Shown piece by piece: positions 62,005-64,000 of a DNA stretch of 64,000 nucleotides. The DNA comes from Aureispira sp964445645 (GTDB lineage: Bacteria > Bacteroidota > Bacteroidia > Chitinophagales > Saprospiraceae), in assembly GCA_964445645.1 (NCBI GenBank), contig CAYULH010000010.1, positions 1-64,000 of the forward strand. Direction: 5' to 3'. How positions within the stretch are numbered: position 1 is the first letter of the stretch; each line of letters starts with the position of its first letter. The position numbers were made by a program, and so were the translations under genes. Under the pieces are notes generated by a model. That model saw only the letters and a list, made by a program, of their open reading frames with translations, searched no databases and had not been told where the DNA came from.

Positions 62005-64000
62005 ATGGACGACAAAAAAAAATCCTTCAAAAAGAAAACACGCCAGCTAGACCCCTTTGTTGCTGCTGGCAAAGTCCCTCCCCAAGCACTGAACTTAGAA
62101 GAAGCGGTATTGGGTGCCTTAATGCTGGATAAAGATGCAGTAGCACTTATTATTGATATTTTGCGCCCTGCTTCTTTTTACAAAGAAGCCCACCAACATA
62201 TTTACAAAGCTATTTGCAATCTTTTTGAAAAAAGCCATCCCATTGATTTGCTAACGGTTACTGAAGAGCTCAAAACCTTGGGCAAATTGGATATTGTGGG
62301 CGGTCCCTATCAATTGGTAGAACTGACCAATCGAGTTGCTTCATCGGCCAATATTGAGTTTCATGCACGCATCATTGCTCAGAAATTTATTCAGCGAGAA
62401 TTAATTAGAACCTCTACAGAGACTATCCGAAATGCTTATGAAGATACCATTGATGTATTTGACTTGCTGGATAGTGCCGAGCAAAATCTTTTTAATATTA
62501 CCGAGCAAAACCTAAGTCGGGGTTCCTTGGGTATGAGTACCTTGGTGAATATGGCCGTAAAGCAACTAGAGGAAATGGCCGGCAAGGAAGAAGGGCTAAC
62601 GGGGGTTCCAACAGGTTTTGTAAATTTGGATAAACTCACTTCTGGTTGGCAGCCCTCTGATTTGATTATTATTGCAGCGCGCCCCGGTATGGGCAAGTGT
62701 CTAGCCAAAGGCACCAAAGTGCTGCTGTATGATGGCCAATTGCGTGAAGTGGAGCGCATTCAGGTAGGCGATCAGTTGATGGGCGATGATTCTACCCCTC
62801 GCCAAGTATTGTCTATTGCTAGAGGACAAGAGCAAATGTACTGGATTCATCAGGACGAGGCCATGAGCTATCGGGTCAATGCCAGTCATATTCTCTCCCT
62901 CTGCTGTGTCAAATCCATAGATGATTACCAAAAAGGAGCTATACTTAATGTATCTGTAAAGGAATGGTTGAGGTATACGCCCGAATTTCAAGCTTGTTTT
63001 CAGGGCTACAAAGTAGCGGTCAATTTTCCCAATCGCCCCGAGCTTTTGCCTACTTATTGGGTAGGCTTGCACTTGGCTCCCTTGCTTTCCAAATGGCAAA
63101 CCGTACCCACTACCAACAAAGGAGCTGCCGCCCTCCTACCCTCTACTGATTTTTCAAAATCACATCACCTCTCTGAGCTTAGAAATTACAGCCTCCACCA
63201 AAAACGTTTGCCCAAAGCTTATCTCTGGGGCAGTCAACAGGAACGGCTAGAATTACTAGCAGGCTGGGTGGATGTATTGGGTACTTATTGGCAAAGCCAA
63301 CAACGTTTGGTCTTGGACTTAAACAATGTTCCATTGGCCAAACAGCTCAAGTTTGTGGCCGATAGTTTGGGTTTTTGGACTAAGCTTCAGAAAGAGCATC
63401 AGGAGTATCGTCTTATTATTGGTGGTAATTTGAAAAGAATTCCTAGTCGAAGACATGATTTGAGCATGCCTGCTTTTCGCAATACTTTGCAGCAGTGCAG
63501 TGCCATTCGGGTAGAAAAAGATGTGGTAGACAATTATTATGGTTTTACCTTGGATGCAAATAATCTGTTCTTGCTCGAAGATATGACCGTGACGCACAAT
63601 ACGTCGTTTACAATGGCTGTAGCCAGAAATGCGGCTATTGATTTTAATAAGGGCGTGGCGTTTTTCTCTTTGGAGATGTCTTCCTTGCAGTTGGTCAATC
63701 GTCTGATTTCTATGGAAACTGAAATTGCTTCGGAGAAATTGAGAAAAGGACAATTGGAGGATTATGAATGGCAACAATTGCACGCCCAAGTTGATAAATT
63801 GAGCAATGTGCCGCTCTTTATTGACGATACGCCGGGTATTAGTATTTTTGAATTGCGGGCCAAGTGTCGCCGCCTCAAGATGCAGCACGATATTCAAATG
63901 ATTATCATTGATTACCTGCAATTGATGACAGGGGGCGGAGATAACAAGAACGGCAATAGAGAGCAAGAAATTTCGATGATTTCTCGTGGGCTCAAGGGCT
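62005..64000 (+). CDS. dnaB: Replicative DNA helicase DnaB interrupted by an intein (3' end outside window)
   Basis: The frame opens MDDKKKSFKKKTRQLDPFVA and runs to the window edge with no stop, at least 665 codons. The N-terminal DnaB domain has KVPPQALNLEEAVLGALMLD (about 23-42). The RecA-like domain begins GVPTGFVNLDKLTSGWQPSD. Walker A (AARPGMGK, ending at residue 231) is broken by an intein of 301 residues, after which TSFTMAVARNAAIDFNKGVA continues the helicase. FFSLEMSS and IIIDYLQLM (Walker B region) follow. Removal of the intein restores PGMGKTSFT. Without splicing the helicase would be inactive, so splicing must be efficient if this is the only dnaB. Confidence 0.95.
   Translation, partial: MDDKKKSFKKKTRQLDPFVAAGKVPPQALNLEEAVLGALMLDKDAVALIIDILRPASFYKEAHQHIYKAICNLFEKSHPIDLLTVTEELKTLGKLDIVGGPYQLVELTNRVASSANIEFHARIIAQKFIQRELIRTSTETIRNAYEDTIDVFDLLDSAEQNLFNITEQNLSRGSLGMSTLVNMAVKQLEEMAGKEEGLTGVPTGFVNLDKLTSGWQPSDLIIIAARPGMGKCLAKGTKVLLYDGQLREVERIQVGDQLMGDDSTPRQVLSIARGQEQMYWIHQDEAMSYRVNASHILSLCCVKSIDDYQKGAILNVSVKEWLRYTPEFQACFQGYKVAVNFPNRPELLPTYWVGLHLAPLLSKWQTVPTTNKGAAALLPSTDFSKSHHLSELRNYSLHQKRLPKAYLWGSQQERLELLAGWVDVLGTYWQSQQRLVLDLNNVPLAKQLKFVADSLGFWTKLQKEHQEYRLIIGGNLKRIPSRRHDLSMPAFRNTLQQCSAIRVEKDVVDNYYGFTLDANNLFLLEDMTVTHNTSFTMAVARNAAIDFNKGVAFFSLEMSSLQLVNRLISMETEIASEKLRKGQLEDYEWQQLHAQVDKLSNVPLFIDDTPGISIFELRAKCRRLKMQHDIQMIIIDYLQLMTGGGDNKNGNREQEISMISRGLKG
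62698..63600 (+). mobile_element. Intein in DnaB (Walker A site), 301 residues
   Basis: The element runs from Cys1 (CLAKGTKVLLYDGQLREVER) to the terminal His-Asn (LLEDMTVTHN) and the next extein residue is Thr. Block A and block B (RVNASHILSL, with the block B His) and blocks F/G (VVDNYYGFTLDANNLFLLED then VTHN) are all present, so self-splicing is expected. Between them one LAGLIDADG-like motif is seen (LLAGWVDVLG at about 185-194). A second copy is not evident and the element is well short of the 400 or more residues of full homing-endonuclease inteins, so the endonuclease is probably decayed. Confidence 0.93.

Noticed and set aside
1..64000. tRNA or rRNA genes
   Set aside because: No cloverleaf with a TpsiC arm (GGTTCRAnTC) or conserved rRNA segment was spotted by eye, but a covariance search was not possible.

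Overview
The window looks like chromosome of a Bacteroidota bacterium, most probably a Saprospira/Aureispira-like member. The evidence is two SusC-like/CarboxypepD_reg TonB receptors, a poly-proline TonB protein, TAnnTTTG -7 boxes, WG-repeat and leucine-rich-repeat proteins, moderate-to-low G+C, and a DUF4157-type effector of the kind that travels with extracellular contractile injection systems. The genus is an inference. Two runs of ten N (21795-21804 and 23427-23436) mark scaffold joins. No tRNA, rRNA or CRISPR array was recognised.

Layout. 0.2-8.1 kb is housekeeping and signalling: a trkA-trkH potassium-uptake operon, a small membrane protein, an orphan TPR histidine kinase, an SDR and an acyl-CoA ligase. 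8.1-20.3 kb is an accessory island: a 43-codon relic of a probable DNA alkylation repair gene, a three-gene restriction-modification operon (C5 methyltransferase, DUF3883-type nuclease, second C5 methyltransferase), an IS3-family relic that cuts off a broken gene, and a polymorphic-toxin locus read leftward. That locus has a 1553-residue effector (degenerate DUF4157 head, long delivery body, nuclease-like tip), small immunity candidates and an LRR protein. It also has a displaced second tip (BMT5-like methyltransferase) with its own putative immunity gene, joined by an exact copy of the 65 bp that encode the effector's junction. 20.5-24.2 kb holds murI, two tandem paralogous membrane acyltransferase-like genes merged across a gap, and an M14 peptidase. 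24.3-27.4 kb is a second accessory patch: a 959-residue protein with a PD-(D/E)xK-QxxxY nuclease signature followed by a 57-residue protein. 28-31 kb has a secreted protein, a small phosphatase-like protein, a DUF445 protein and elbB. 31.4-42.4 kb is outer-membrane uptake: two TonB-dependent receptors, a membrane-anchored aldonolactone-oxidase-like flavoprotein and a PepSY membrane protein. 42.8-46.5 kb contains gcvH, a VanZ-like gene, a TonB protein, nadD and an LRR lipoprotein. 46.5-51.7 kb has a Baeyer-Villiger-type monooxygenase, a WG-repeat protein and an HscA-like Hsp70. 52-54.3 kb is a pair of unrecognised Thr/Ser-linker proteins. 54.4-61.8 kb has kptA, ade, an SDR, a class C beta-lactamase-fold lipoprotein, an AAA ATPase, a flippase-like membrane protein and ruvC. 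The window ends inside dnaB, whose Walker A motif is split by a 301-residue intein.

How it works together. The receptors, the TonB protein and the PepSY protein form a plausible uptake set. The RM operon, the 959-residue nuclease and the lone AAA ATPase are probable defence genes. The toxin locus is the most distinctive part: it shows tip exchange of a contractile-injection-type effector frozen in mid-process, with the old or alternative methyltransferase tip stored downstream. No contractile-system structural genes lie in the window, so the delivery machine must be elsewhere if it exists.
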